Assembly (NCBI GenBank): GCA_033816765.1
Contig: CM066294.1
Location: forward strand, 186,001-250,000
Source: Nothopassalora personata
Lineage: Eukaryota; Ascomycota; Dothideomycetes; Mycosphaerellales; Mycosphaerellaceae
DNA length: 64,000 bases
Direction of reading: 5' to 3'
The position numbers and the translations under genes were made by a program. Position 1 is the stretch's first letter; each line of letters starts with the position of its first letter. Under the pieces are notes generated by a model, which did not search any database, was not told the DNA's origin, and saw only the letters and a program-made list of their open reading frames with translations. Below, one piece after another: positions 52,215-62,760 of the stretch.

Positions 52215-53424
52215 TAGCTAAGTCTAAACCGTAGTAGACGCCGGAACTAAAAGAACTTAGAAAACAAACGTCTCGCGAACGTAGAAAGATTACTAGCCCT
52301 ATAGTATCTACTATATGTATAGATAAAGTAGCGTACTTAGTCGTAAGGAATAAATACTTTCCCGCTATTAAAAACGCTAAAAGAGACTATTAGGATTAGC
52401 TCCTTGAAAATACCGATCTTACGTCGGTCTATAAGCCCTTCTCGTATATAAAAGTAGGAGGGAATAGTCTAATCCCGACTATAAACGGATAGGATATATT
52501 TAAGGGAACATATAAGGCCCTCCGGGGCATACTATTCTCTTTGCTACCTCCGGACAATCCCCTAGACCCCTCGTAGGACAAATATCCTATAGGGAACTAG
52601 AAATAGGACCTAATATAACTAGAAGAACTTTAATCGGCTTATAGTTCCTCGAAAGTAAAAGGTAAAACCCTAGGCCCGGACGGTATAATACAAGCTATAA
52701 TTTAACGCGTATTTTAAGCTATCCCGGACGCCTTTCTTAAAGTTTAAGGCTCGCTATTAAATAAAGGGTACTCCCCTTAGTACTACCGAGTAGCGATTAG
52801 ATTTACTCTAGTAGAACCGGCGAACCCGAATACTTAATCCCTAAGGTATATAGGATAATAGCGCTTCTTAACTACCTAGGGAAAGTAAGTAAGAGAATAC
52901 TAGCTAAAAGACTAGGTGTTCTAAGCGATACCGGCCCGCTACTTTACGGCTCGTAAATAGGCGGTAGAATAAAACATTCCGCCGTAGACATAGCCCTCCT
53001 TACCGATTTTGTCGAAAGGAACCGAGCTAAAGGGAAGAAAATAAGCGTATCCTTTCTAGACGTTAAAGGAGCCTTCGACTACGTAGTAAAGAACCGTCTC
53101 CTAAGAACACTAATTAAGCTACGACTTCCCTACTCGGTTATAAGGTAGACTAAGTTATTCCTCGAAGAACGGAGGATTTAACTATCCTTCGACGGATAAA
53201 TAGAAGAGACTACGGACGTCGAGACTAGCGTACCGTAAGGTAGTCTAATCTTACCGATTTTATTTCTTATATATATAAGGTACCTATTTACGGATATTAA
53301 GGCCGTAACTCCCTTATCCTATATCGACGATATTAGGCTACTAGTAGCTTCGACTAGCCTTAAGAAGAACGTAAAATCCTTAAGAAAGAGGTTAAACTCT
53401 TAACGAAGAAAGGTACCGACCGAG

Positions 53425-53830
53425 TGTTATTGTCTCGTTCTAGGGCTAGTCTCAAAAGAGAGATAAGTCAAGTCACGCGGCGGTATTCTTTAGAGAGGCT
53501 GAAGCAAGCTAAGCGAAGATAAATAATAGGAATAAGAGTTGTATTCCAATTAGTAAGATAGTAACATAAGTTGAACGCATTAGAACTATAAGGGTTTCTA
53601 GCGTTCCTAAATACAAAGGAGATAGAGCGTTTACTCTCCGTGCTCTCTATACTCTCTATGCTCTCTCGAGATCACCGAGATTAACGAGGTTAAGGAGATC
53701 ACTTCAGTTACTCTCTCGGTTCCTTAGTTTTATTCCTACGGGTGAGAGAGCACTTCTCGGGCGAAAGCGCCCGCTAATTGTAGAGGTCTAATTAGTTAGC
53801 TTCCTTTAGCCCTAGATTAGAACCGTAACA
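53425..53830 (-). repeat. Element 2 LTR, left copy
   Basis: The 406-bp copy is the 3' LTR in coding orientation. It differs from 60078-60483 at about 16 sites, all transitions in CA/TA or TG/TA context. It contains the shared core gcgttcctaaatacaaagga and a palindrome gcgggcg..cgcccgc-like stem near 53758-53775. Confidence 0.93.
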
Positions 53831-53905
53831 CCATTCCCCTTTTAGTCTAGCTCTGTCCTAGAGCTTCATAAGTTATGTTGTAATTCCTTTTTATGTCTCG
53901 TAACG

Positions 53906-54469
53906 ATGTCTTCTTTCTCCTAATCTAAATCTACCGCCCGCCGTAAGAAGAAAGCCTAGTAGATCTTCCGTAACGGCGATACCGCGATGCGTCCGTGTAA
54001 TTCTTATTAAAAGGAGGGCCGTGTATGCAAGGTGCACATCTTATCTAGTCGCTATTCTAAGTGCTAGTAGCGGAATCTAAAGAGTTGCAATGCGAGGGTA
54101 ACCAAGGGCGAGTAGAAGCGCTTATCGCTTTAGCGGAAGAAATTGTTACAGGAACTAGATACCGCGAAGAGGATTCTTAGTGAAAGGTAGGATGCCTTAA
54201 TAGAAGCGTATATAAAGGAAATGCGCCTTCGTAAGCAATTAGACGCGGTCGATTAGAAGGTTACGGAGGGTCGTTCGTTAGAAGATCGGTTGTTACTAGA
54301 CGAGGATCTAGGGGCGTAGGAGTACGCTATAGTAGACGCGGATCCTAGTGCTCCTAATCTGTCCTTGTCTCCGTGGACCTAGAGTGCTGTCGAAGGTCTT
54401 CCGGACGACTTCTAGCTTTCTCCTTCTAGCGAGACGGTGCCGTCGGTAGCTTAGCCGTCTTCTTCGTAA
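53906..54469 (+). pseudogene. Opposite-strand ORF of element 2 (Cys-rich, coiled coil)
   Basis: A plus-strand frame of about 187 codons against gag-pol starts ATGTCTTCTTTC. It has a basic start (ARRKKKA), a short Cys-rich part (MRPCN, GRVCKVHIL, RYSKC, KSCNAR), then a long charged coiled-coil segment (LQELDTAKRILSER, EMRLRKQLDAVD) and an acidic Ser/Pro-rich tail. Stops are TAG at Gln/Trp-type positions. It aligns in layout with 14653-15043 of element 1. A nucleic-acid-binding role is possible from the Cys spacing but not established. Confidence 0.62.
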
Positions 54470-54509
54470 GGGTATTTCTTTATAAGTTGTGTCCCTGTTC
54501 TTATTAATC

Positions 54510-54583
54510 GGCTAGGTAGCTTAGTGGTAGAGCGTAAGCTGTCTATACTCTTAAGGTCGTGGGTTCGATTCCTACTCTAGTCG
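54510..54583 (+). other. tRNA-like sequence inside element 2
   Basis: 74 nt fold as a near-cloverleaf: acceptor GGCTAGG pairs with TCTAGTC (with G-T pairs), D arm GCTT-AGTGGTA-GAGC, T arm GTGGG-TTCGATT-CCTAC, variable AGGTC, discriminator G. The anticodon arm is irregular: a 4-bp TAAG/CTTA stem with an 11-nt loop, so no anticodon can be assigned. B box GGTTCGATTCC is intact. It lies just after the opposite-strand frame, on the same strand. Element 1 has a degraded counterpart. Confidence 0.6.
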
Positions 54584-54669
54584 TCCGTTTACTTAAAAGT
54601 TACTATGTCTTATAGTGTAGTTACTTTAAGCAAGCACCGTTTTAATATTCCCGAATCTTCTGCTAACAG

Positions 54670-57600
54670 TTTCGTAGGTTTTCTTTTAGTTCCTAGGTAT
54701 TTTCTAATTCGTCGTATCCCTTCTATTTAATAAGGTATCGCTAACCCTTTTTATCTAGGATTTTTTCGACTTTAAATTCGTTTTCTACTTCTAGCTCGAA
54801 ATGGAAGCTCTCTTAGCAAGGTGTTCTAGCGTCTACGGGTTCTAGCTTAGAGATATAGAAGACTAGGTGGATTTTTGCGTTAGGTGGTAGTCGTAGTCGA
54901 TAGTTAACTAGTCCTACGACTTTATCGATTAAAAATAGTCCGACCTTAACGTAATCTAGTTTCTTAGTCTATCTTCTTATTCTCAAGTTTTTTGTAAGGA
55001 GATAGACCTTATCCCCCTCTTTTAGTAGAGGTGCCATTTTTCTCGTGTCCTACCGTTATTAAGACAGTTTTCGTTATACATCTTCGATCGCCTTACGTGT
55101 TTCTTTATGCACTTCCTTAAGAGTATCCGTCGTTACGATTGCTCTCTCGGCCTATGGATAGGATCTAGGTGTTCCAAATAGGTTAGGATCTTTACTAAAG
55201 TTTACATAAAATGGCGTCGTTAAAGTTGTCTCTAATTTGTGGCTATTTAGTGCAATCTGCGCTATTGGCAGTAATGAAACCCAGTTGTCTTGTGCGTAAT
55301 TGATGTAGTGTCGTAGATATTGTTCTAGCGTCTAATTCATTCTTTCAGTTTATCTATCGGTTTCTAGATAATATGCCGTTAACAACTTATGTTTGATTCC
55401 GATCGTTCCTATAAGCGTCTTCTAGTAGTTCGATGTAAATAACTTATCTCTATCCGTTATAAACGCTTAAGGGAATCCGTAGTATCGGATAAGTCTATCT
55501 AGTACGAGGTATCCGAGCTGCTCTATATTGTATGTCTCTAATGTAGGAATGAAGTGTGCGTATTTTATAAGTCTATTAACCATAACTAGTATTATATCGT
55601 ATAGTTATTTCGTAACTTGATCCCTTAACGGTAGGAGTTTCGTAATAAAGTCTATTATAACTTCGTCCTATGGTTTTGTTAGTAGTGTTCTAAACTGTAG
55701 GTAACCGTATTTCGTATGTCTCGCAGCCTTGTTTCGTTAGTAGTATACGCATTGTTTAATATAGCGTAACACCTTAAGTCTTATTTATAGGAACGAGAAG
55801 CCACGTTATATTAGGTCTATTATCTTTAAAGTTCTAGGGTGTCCGTAAGTCGGTCCGTCGTAATGTTGTCGTATACATTCTTCTTCTCGATCCTTTAGTA
55901 CTTAGTATTTTCCTTACGATATAGGGAATTGTTCGTCCTTATCGCCTAATATCCGTACGAAGTTATTGAATTCTCTTATGTTAGTACTAAGACTTCCGTC
56001 GGGGTTTGTCTTTAATATCTTGTGTTGCACTGGTTCTTTTCCTTCTATATAATCGCTTCTTCGGCTTAGCGCGTTGGCGCGGCCATTCTCTCGTCCTAGA
56101 GTATATTTAATTTCGAACTTATACTGTCCTAGCAGCTCCGACTAGCGGGCTTGCCTTCGGGTAAGTTCTTTCGTCGTCGTGAAGTACGTAAGATTCTTAT
56201 AGTTAGAAAGAATCGTTAACTTCGGTAGGCCCTCGACATATACTCTCTAATGTTACATAGTAGTAACAATGGCTAGAAGCTCTTTGTTATGGATGTCGTA
56301 GTTCTGTTCCGCTATAGTCATTTTCCGGGAGTAATAGGCTACTAGGTGTCTCTACCTATCGTATGTCTATGTTAAACACGCGCCTATTGCTATATTAGAC
56401 GCATTGGTCTCGATGTGGACTTCCTTACTACTATCGAATAGTCGAAGCGTAGGGGCTAAAGCGCATTGTTCCTTAAGTTTCTTAAATGCTTTAATCTGTT
56501 CCTTTCCCTATTTCTAAGTAACGTCCTTTCTTATAAGCATCGTTATTAGTACTACTATCTTTAAGTAATCCTTAATGAATTTCCGGTTGTAGTTCGCTAG
56601 TCTAAGGAATAATTGTACGTCCTTAACTGTTTTCGGTTCTAGCTACTCTCTAATTAACTGTGTCTTCGCAGGGTCGATCGTTATCCCTATAGTACTAATA
56701 ATAAAGCCTAGGAATTTAACTTCTTTCTTGTGGAATTCGCATTTCTCGGGTGCCGTCTTAAATCCTAATTGCGTAAGTCGTTCGAAGACGTCTTAGACTT
56801 GTCTTATGTGTTTCTATAGGGATCCTTTCGTGTAGACTAGTATGTCGTCCATGTATGCGATGACGCATACGTCGAGTAGGTCTCTAAGTGTCTCGTTAAC
56901 AAGGTCCTAATAGGATGCGGGTGCGTTAGTCAATCCTATTAGCATAACTAAGAATTCGTAAAGTCCGTATCTTGTTTAAAAGCGGTTTTCTATTCTTCTC
57001 CTTCTACTATTCGTATAGCATAGAAGGCATCTCGTAGGTTAATCTTCGTGTACTAGTCTAATCCGGTTAATCTGTCCTATGCTTCTTCGATATTAGGTAG
57101 CGGGTATCGGTTCTTAATCGTGATCTCGTTTAACTTCCTGTAGTCCTATACGAGTCGTAACTTCCCGTTTGCTTTTAGAACGAACATGTATAGAGTTCCT
57201 ACACTTGAGGTAGATCTTCTTATCTATCCTTTAGCTAGCTTCTCCTTTAGCTATTCTCGTAGGGTCTATAGCTCTTTCTTAGACATTTAATATAGGGGTC
57301 CCTATAGAGGCTCTTTCCCTAGCTGAATGTTAATCTTATGATCCTATAGGCGGTGCTTAGGTAAGGCGGTTTTGCCTCTCTCCTCTTTAAAGAGTCGCGA
57401 CCACTTACGATACTCCTTAGGAATACTTAACTCTAAGATGTTAGTATTCTTCGATAGTGCGTTACTTCTATTACTTCTAGTAACTTCGTGACCCGGCGGC
57501 CCTACGCTAGTGTCTATCCCGGTCGAAGGTGGTTCTTTTATCCTTCTATTCGGCGCAAGCTATATCTTATTTAGCTGTTTCCTTGCCTTATCTACTAGTG

Positions 57601-60000
57601 AACGCTGCCACTACGTAGGCTGAATGTCGACAACGCAATCGCATTCCCTAAATGTAAGTACTCCTCTTCTCTAGTCGATTACTAGATTGTGCTTTCTTAA
57701 CTAAGGCATACCTAATACTATGTTATAACTAGCTATATTAGTGACATCTAAGGTAATATTCTCGTAGTGCTGTTAGATAGCTAGTAGCAATGGTGTCGTC
57801 TCCTATTCCACGCTAGGTAACGATAATCCGTTTACCGCGATTAACTCGTAACCCTATTTCTTCTTTAGGGTAGCTAACCCGTTTCTTCTTGTAAAAGACT
57901 CGGAGATAAAATTCCCCGCTACTCCTAAGTCGATTATAACACTAGTCTTGTGTCCGTTAACGATCGCTTGTGTCTAGAAAACTGTGTTTAATGTCGATGC
58001 ATAAGCCTAAGTATTATATAACTCCCTTCGGTCGCTTATTCCTAGGGAGCCGATCCTTTTCCCTGTTCGTATATAGAACGTCGTACTTCGTGTCTCGAGG
58101 CCTCCGCTTGAACCTAGCGCGAGCCTTTCTGTGTCTATACCTATATTCGGTAACGTTCCTAGATCTTCTACGTTTCTAAGTAGAGAGCCCGTACGTGCTG
58201 TACTGCTGTTCGTAGTTCGTTTAAGACGAAAGTTCCTACTAGTGCTAGGTATCCGGTACCTGTTATTCGGCTTCCTATAGGTGGTCGTTCTACAACGGCG
58301 GTTGCTAGATTCTCGGTTGTTTCTATAAGTGGGTATCCCTAGGCTATGCCTCGTAGGGTGTCGAGTATCTTATTAAACTTAATGGAATGTAGCCTCCTTC
58401 GTCTACCTATCTTAGGTAGGAATTCCTCGTGCCTTCTTTATAGGTAGATGATTATGTCGTATAGTTTCTTAGGTGTATCTACCGTGAAGGTAAGTTGTTC
58501 GTTGTCGTCGTTAGTGTCGCTCTCTTCTCCTTCGGAGGAATCTTCTTCGCTTAATTCTTCCGGATCCTAGTCTTCTTTAATAGTATTTAGCCCGGTGGTT
58601 TCTTAACTTTCTTCCTATGGTTCTAGTGACTATGATCCGTTCTATCCTAGGTCCTGATTTTCTTTATCGCTTCTATCTTCGTCGAAGTAGGATTCGTCGA
58701 TGTCCACTTCTCGGAGCGTAGCGTTTTGCCTATACGTCGCTCCTAGGGTTCCCCGTCGTTGCTAAGGCTAATACCCTACGCCTAACTTCGCGGCGTAGTA
58801 GATTTAACACGAGTCTTAGTAACAGAATCGCTAATGAAGGCTTCTATAACTATTTCGAGACTCGGCTTCGGTCTCGTAGTCGACTCTTCGTGTTATTATG
58901 TTAAACTATCGTAGTTAGTTCTTCGCATTAAATAGAATGGCTACCATTTGCTGCCTATAGTATCCTCCTCGTCCTTCTAAGGGGTCTAGGAGAGGCGTCG
59001 TGCTTCTATTACTAGCTCTCTCCCCTACTCTCTAAGTATAGTCGGTATCTCCTCGAGATCTAACGCTGCTCTTAGATTTACTAGTTCGGGGTTGTATTAT
59101 ATTGAATTGCTCGCGGCGCACTATATTTTTACCGCGGCAATCCCGCGCTATGTGACCTTCCTTACTATAGGCATAGCATGTGAGTTTTCCTTTTCCTTTA
59201 AAGGGCTTCTTTCCGTGGCCCCTACTCTTGTCGATCCTCCGTCCTCGTTAGGTAACGTCTAGTTCTATTGGCTGTGGTCTATAGTAGGGCTGGCTTTATC
59301 GTGAGAATTCTCCCTTCGTAACGTATCCTCCTAAGGGTCTGCGGTCCGGAGCGTATCCTGCTATTCCTCCTACTTTGGAGTCGTATTTCTTCTCCTAGTG
59401 TCGTTCCTAGAGCTAGTTATCGATGTTAATCGACGCCTTTATTAGCTCTTCGAGGTTAGTGATCTGTCCCCCGTGTCTTATTAACTCGTCCTTAACGGAG
59501 TCCTTAAGTCCACGTCGGAACATAGTTATTGACGCCGTCTAGTCCTATCTAGTGATTTGTCCGTATTCTTCAAATTTGGCGGCATACTCTAAAGTAGACG
59601 TCTTCTGCTTTAGGTGTTGAATGATTCGTATAGCCTATTAGACTTCGTTCGAGGTTCTAAAGATTGATTTCATCTTCTCTTTAAAAAGGGTATAGCTCCT
59701 AAACATTCTAGTAGGGTCTATTCGTCCTATACCTTTAAGGTATTCCTTAAGGTAAGGTTTGATCTAGTTCTGCGCACTTCCGCGAAGGTACGTAATAGCG
59801 AAGATAGTTCTCTTGTTAGCATCGACTAGGTTAAACATAAGATACATATCTATCTAATTAATCTAATCGTCGAACTTGGCCCTATCTCCATGGAAGAGGT
59901 CTAGCTTAGCAGCCTTAACGTCGTTCTTCCTTAGAGTAGGCTCGTCGTCGTCATTAGACTCATCGTCCTTCGTAGTGGTCTATTGTAGTAGCGCACGGCG
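54670..60000 (-). pseudogene. Gag-pol relic of element 2
   Basis: Reading right to left: the gag zinc knuckle near 59130-59175 reads CYAYSKEGHIARDC with only one Cys changed to Tyr. The protease near 57915-57960 reads IDLGV. RT near 56830-56870 reads AYMDDILVYTK with both aspartates kept. RNase H and integrase follow (about 56000-56400, 55000-55750). The chromodomain near 54680-54800 has FEVEKILDK and KGYDELENT. Fewer stops than in element 1, but still many TAG at Gln/Trp sites, so no full-length product. Confidence 0.82.
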
Positions 60001-60077
60001 GATGCTTCCTGCTTCGCTAGGGGCGGGTGTTCTCCTACTAGCTACTTAAGTAGCGCTTATCCTAAGGGCGTTTAAAG

Positions 60078-60483
60078 TGTTATTGTCTCGTTCTAGGGCT
60101 AGTCTTAAAAGAGAGATAAGTCAAGTTACGCGGCGGTATTCTTTAGAGAGGCTAAAGCAAGCTAAGCGAAGATGAATAATAGGAATAAGAGTTGTATTCT
60201 AATTAGTGAGATAGTAACATAAGTTGAACGCATTAGAACCATAAGGGTTTCTAGCGTTCCTAAATACAAAGGAGATAGAGCGTTTGCTCTCCGTGCTCTC
60301 TATGCTCTCTATGCTCTCTCGAGATCACCGAGATCAACGAGGTTAAGGAGATCACTTTAGTTGCTCTCTCGGTTCCTTGGTTTCATTCCTACGGGTGAGA
60401 GAGCACTTCTCGGGCGAAAGCGCCCGCCAATTGTAGAGGTCTGATTAGTTAGCTTCCTTTAGCCCTAGATTAGAACCGTAACA
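60078..60483 (-). repeat. Element 2 LTR, right copy
   Basis: The 406-bp partner of 53425-53830, the 5' LTR in coding orientation, followed by the duplication ccgag (60484-60488). Confidence 0.93.
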
Positions 60484-61694
60484 CCGAGTAAGCGATAGAA
60501 TTCGACCTCGCTAAAACTAAGCTTCTATACTTCGTAAAAGATAAAGGATACAATAGTTCTATTACCCTTCTAAGTAGGTAAATTATTAAACCTACGATAA
60601 AAGCCGTACGATAGTTAGGTATTTAGTTTAATACCTATCTTACCTTTATAGAATATATTCAAATCCGGCTAACTAAGGTACTTACCTCCTTCTATAGGAT
60701 ACACCGCCTAGTAAATATAGGGAATAGGCTAGATACCCGTTCCCTACGTATACTATACCTATCGTACGTTACTACCGTAGTAGACTACGGGACGCCAATT
60801 TAGTAGTAATCTAGGAGAGCTATTACTTCCTTAGAGGCTATATACGGAAAGGACATCTAAAAGGTCCTAGGGGTCTTTCGTACTACCCCTACCGAGCCTA
60901 TAGAAAGAGACGCGAACCTCCTAACCCTTTAAAGCCGCCTAGAACGCTAGGTCCTAAAGTATAGCCTAAGGCTAAAGAAGCTTCCCGTAGATAACCCGAT
61001 TACTAAGGCCCTTAGTAGTACTACTTCTAGAGCTACGAAAAGAGCTATACAGTTAGAATACAAGCTCTTACCGCCTAAAGAAGGCTTAAAACTTTAGGAG
61101 ATCTAAAGATAACTAGAGACCTTTAAGTTGCTTCGTATAACTAATAAAGAACACCTTACCGACCTAGTAGCTAAGGCTACTAGAGACCGTTTTAATAAGG
61201 TAAAGACTAAGAAGAAACGGCCTAAATAGCTACTTCTCTCGTTTTTAGTACGAAGAGTACCTTCTACTATAAATATAATACGAGAGGACTATCTTGAGCG
61301 CCTACTACTCTCTACGTCTAGGACATAGTTTCTTTTACAACTACCTATACCGGTTTTATAAAATAGACGACGATAGGTGCCGCTACGGCTAGAAAGAGAC
61401 TCTAATCCACCTCCTTGAAGGATGTTACCTATATACCGAGGTTAAGACTAGAAAAATAAGAGTAGTGACCTTCCCTGTTCTTTTCCTATCTATCGAAGGA
61501 TAATAAGAGGTAATAGACTATATCCGTACTATAGGTATTGCTATATAAAAGTAGTACCGAGAGGGAAGGAGCGAACTTAAAGAGGTTGAATAGCTATACT
61601 AGCTTAGACCTTTAAAAGTACCCCTAAGTCCCCGGATCCGGGGGCAAACCTAACGAAATTTTAAACTAGGCCTAATGAAGAGTTATTAAGCTTT

Positions 61695-62010
61695 TTTTAT
61701 GCGCCTTTACGCGAGGATTCCGGATCTAGTCTCCTTTTTCCTCTAGGACGTCTAGGGAATAAGTTATTGCGGCCTAACGGTAGTAATTACGTAAGCCTAA
61801 CGCTAACACTAACGATAACGCTAATACTAGTAGGAAATAAGACTTTCCTAGGCTTATTTTACACGCCTCTACGTAAGGATTCCGGATCTAGTCCCCTTTT
61901 TCCTATAGGACGTCTAGGGGATAAGTTATCGCCGCCTAACGGTAGCGATTACGTAAGCCTAACGCTAACGCTAACGCTAACGCTACTACTAGCAACAACT
62001 AAGACTCGGC
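61695..62010. repeat. 162-bp tandem repeat with GCTAAC hexamer arrays
   Basis: Two units, with aggattccggatctagt at 61714 and 61876. Each ends in an array of gctaac hexamers: imperfect in the first (about 61799-61825) and about four perfect units in the second (about 61960-61984). It lies between ORF2 and the 3' end of the LINE. The hexamer resembles variant telomere-type repeats but is not TTAGGG. Confidence 0.8.
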
Positions 62011-62104
62011 GCTAGATCACGAGACGGGTAGTTACCCGTCTTAGATGTTTAGTAGCTCGTTTTAAAGCTCTACTCCTAAAGAATATAATAGTAGTAAAGG
62101 CTTA

Positions 62105-62760
62105 GCCCTAAATCACGTAACTCGGGACGTCTAAAACAAAACGAGAGAATTTTGTCGCTCTTTTAATATATAGGGCCTAGCCCTTAGCCTCTACGGCTAT
62201 TTTTCTTAGTATATTTTAGGTTTTACGGTGTAAAGGAGTACGGGAAAACCGCCGGGTCCCGTAAAGTAAGAAGGCCTCTATAATATTACGAGAAAGGAAC
62301 TATACTTACTTTTAGAGGTTTTCATTGCCGAAAGGCTTTTCCTCTACTAACTAGAAAATGGTAGGGTACTCTATCCGTATTACGTAGTCTTAGACTTATA
62401 TAGTACGTAAATGAATTAAATAATTAATTAATCTCTCTCAATTTTAACTTAGAGTACGTACGACGGGATTATCCGGCGCGGTAAAGGATAAGAAACACGG
62501 GCGTAAGAAACACGGGCGCAATTTACTATCTACCTCGGGCGGTAAGATAACGTAACTATAACTGTAAAACACGACTATCGGGGCGCGGCGTACTACCGTA
62601 ATAATATATTTAACATATATCTCGTAAATCCCTCCTTTTAAAGAGTTTTTATGTCTAGGTACGTAGGGCTTTTCTCTTTATATTTAAATTTAGTCGTTAG
62701 TAACGACCCGTGTTATATAGTCTTAGACTTATAAAGTACGTTAATGAAATCATTAATTAA
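62105..62760 (+). repeat. Two diverged tandem copies of the LINE 3' end
   Basis: Each copy (about 62105-62432 and 62433-62760) ends in a related tail, tagtcttagacttata followed by aagtacgt and attaattaat. The interiors share agtacggga.aaccgcc-type and ttttagaggttttca-type blocks. The second copy is the one matched by the short LINE derivative at 35433-35755. Confidence 0.65.

Larger units (their letters stand above)
53425..60483 (-). mobile_element. Element 2: Ty3/gypsy chromovirus in the LINE, TSD ccgag
   Basis: LTRs 53425-53830 and 60078-60483 (406 bp each) start TGTTATTGTCTCG and end CCGTAACA; duplications ccgag are at 53420-53424 and 60484-60488. The coding order on the minus strand is gag, protease, RT, RNase H, integrase, chromodomain. 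It keeps far more TG/CA than the homologous element 1, so it is younger or less RIPped. It holds an opposite-strand frame and a tRNA-like sequence at its 3' side. Confidence 0.93.
49990..61480 (+). pseudogene. LINE ORF2 relic: endonuclease and RT, in three pieces
   Basis: Piece 1 (49990-50870) starts like an APE endonuclease (ANLNRS, DILVLQEL) and has DFNIRHSSQDPYGKDN near 50400. Piece 2 (52217-53419) follows the mariner insertion; the frame runs on exactly once the insert and one TA are removed. It has RT motifs DVKGAFDYV, PQGSLILPILFLIYI-like and YIDDIRLLVAST (53317-53350). Piece 3 (60489-61480) follows element 2 and contains the thumb and C-terminal region with LYLSYVTTVVDYGTP. The YIDD box is intact, but many TAG codons and three insertions make it inactive. 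Confidence 0.78.
40133..62760 (+). mobile_element. Tad1-like LINE, split by three nested insertions
   Basis: Left flank ctatcctttaatatt (to 40132) and right flank tctaccttaatatt (62761-62774) form an imperfect target duplication, and the gypsy-X RT frame continues on either side. Without the nested copia, mariner and chromovirus elements, about 7 kb remains, the usual size of Tad1-type LINEs. Order: 5' UTR (40133-40969), ORF1, endonuclease plus RT in ORF2, then an unusual repeated 3' region. TAG codons at Gln/Trp sites show RIP. Confidence 0.82.

Noticed and set aside
54510..54583. Ordinary tRNA-Lys gene
   Set aside because: The anticodon arm has only four pairs and an 11-nt loop, so no anticodon can be assigned; kept as tRNA-like only.
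61767..62015. 82-codon frame with Leu-Thr repeats
   Set aside because: It reflects the GCTAAC hexamers and 162-bp duplication, not a gene.
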